DNA from: Mixophyes australis
Lineage: Eukaryota > Chordata > Amphibia > Anura > Limnodynastidae
Assembly: GCA_036250195.1 (NCBI GenBank)
Contig: JAVHZZ010000008.1
Location: 8,484,434-8,548,433, forward strand
Direction of reading: 5' to 3'
DNA length: 64,000 nt
This document shows positions 63,475 through 64,000 of the stretch, piece by piece; within the stretch, counting starts at the first letter, position 1; every line of letters starts with the position of its first letter. Made by a program: the position numbers and the translations under genes. The notes beneath the pieces were generated by a model that searched no databases, was not told the DNA's origin, and was given only the letters and a program-made list of their open reading frames with translations.

Positions 63475-64000
63475 GTAAGAACTGGAGAGTAACTTGGAGA
63501 TAGACATTATGTACACGGACGAGCTTCTAGAGTGTTTAGTAACGTCCAGAATCCGGGCTTTGTTCAGTCTCTCGAAGTTCCCCACCCAGATGTTGTCTCC
63601 TGTCCCTGCGTAACGGCTCTTTCACTTGTTACTGTACTGCGCTGTGCGTAAGGAGTGATTTATCCGCGCTGAAACTGCGGAGCACATAGGGAGGTTCCCA
63701 GCTCGGTGGACAGTAACAATCTGTAGACTGTAAATACGATAGATTATCTGGACTCCTGGTGCAGTTTCAATGCTGCTGGTATCATGGTCCAATCACATTG
63801 TATCATCCGCTCAATTCATACCGAATAAAGCCGCCCGTACGTAAGGACAGGATTGTACCCCTAATAGTTTCCATGTGTCCTTGCTTTCTCAGCATGGTCC
63901 TATTTTTTTTAATCACATTATTTTCCAGCAGGTCAGACTCCTGCACCTACTGTAAGTTATCAGAGGTGGATTAAGAGGGTAGAACTGGTTACTGTGTTAT
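63475..64000 (+). other. PATJ intron to window end
   Basis: Starts with the GTAAGA donor. Unique-looking sequence; the short frame at 63759-63974 has no motif. The next PATJ exon is beyond the window. Confidence 0.6.

Noticed and set aside
780..63474. Assignment of the gene to MPDZ (MUPP1), the paralogue
   Set aside because: Linker and domain signatures ([42 protein letters not shown]) follow PATJ; MPDZ differs at each of these places.

Overview
This is a stretch of vertebrate nuclear DNA, most likely from a frog. It has canonical GT-AG introns of 0.4-18 kb, and the DNA between exons is packed with L2 and CR1 LINEs, tRNA-headed SINEs, hAT transposons and minisatellites. The frog assignment is inferred from the repeat mix and from PATJ-type protein divergence; nothing here names a species.

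The whole window lies inside one plus-strand gene, PATJ (INADL), the multi-PDZ scaffold of the Crumbs-PALS1-PATJ apical polarity complex. Thirteen coding exons (1,494 nt, 498 codons) can be placed between 780 and 63474. All exon-exon phases agree and no in-frame stop occurs. They encode the end of PDZ6, a linker, PDZ7, a second longer linker, PDZ8 and most of PDZ9. The L27 domain, PDZ1-5, the start of PDZ6 and the end of PDZ9 plus PDZ10 lie outside the window.

Layout: 1-779 intron with a perfect 33-bp hairpin and a SINE relic; 780-890 exon; 929-2513 51-bp minisatellite; 3086-3151 exon; 3152-10309 intron with a 43-bp minisatellite, a hAT element with its target-site duplication and a 0.5-kb palindrome; 10310-10424 exon; 10425-28400 intron with a 2.2-kb L2, several SINEs, a candidate internal first exon at 16362 and a C-rich minisatellite; 28401-28597 exon; 28598-35384 intron with an inverted pair of L2 copies; 35385-35476 exon; 35477-47835 intron with an inverted second block of the 43-bp minisatellite and several DNA transposons; 47836-47908 exon; 47909-55451 intron with a nested SINE/CR1/CR1 stack and a GGA-rich minisatellite; then seven closely spaced exons from 55452 to 63474.

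The point most worth following is the candidate first exon at 16362-16383. It has a near-ideal start context, ends in a GTAAGA donor in the phase needed by the 28401 exon, and would give a PATJ form starting just before PDZ7. That is the architecture of the short four-PDZ isoform described in mouse as CIPP. No bacterial-type system, RNA gene or second protein-coding gene was seen; the other long open frames are minisatellite or LINE translations.
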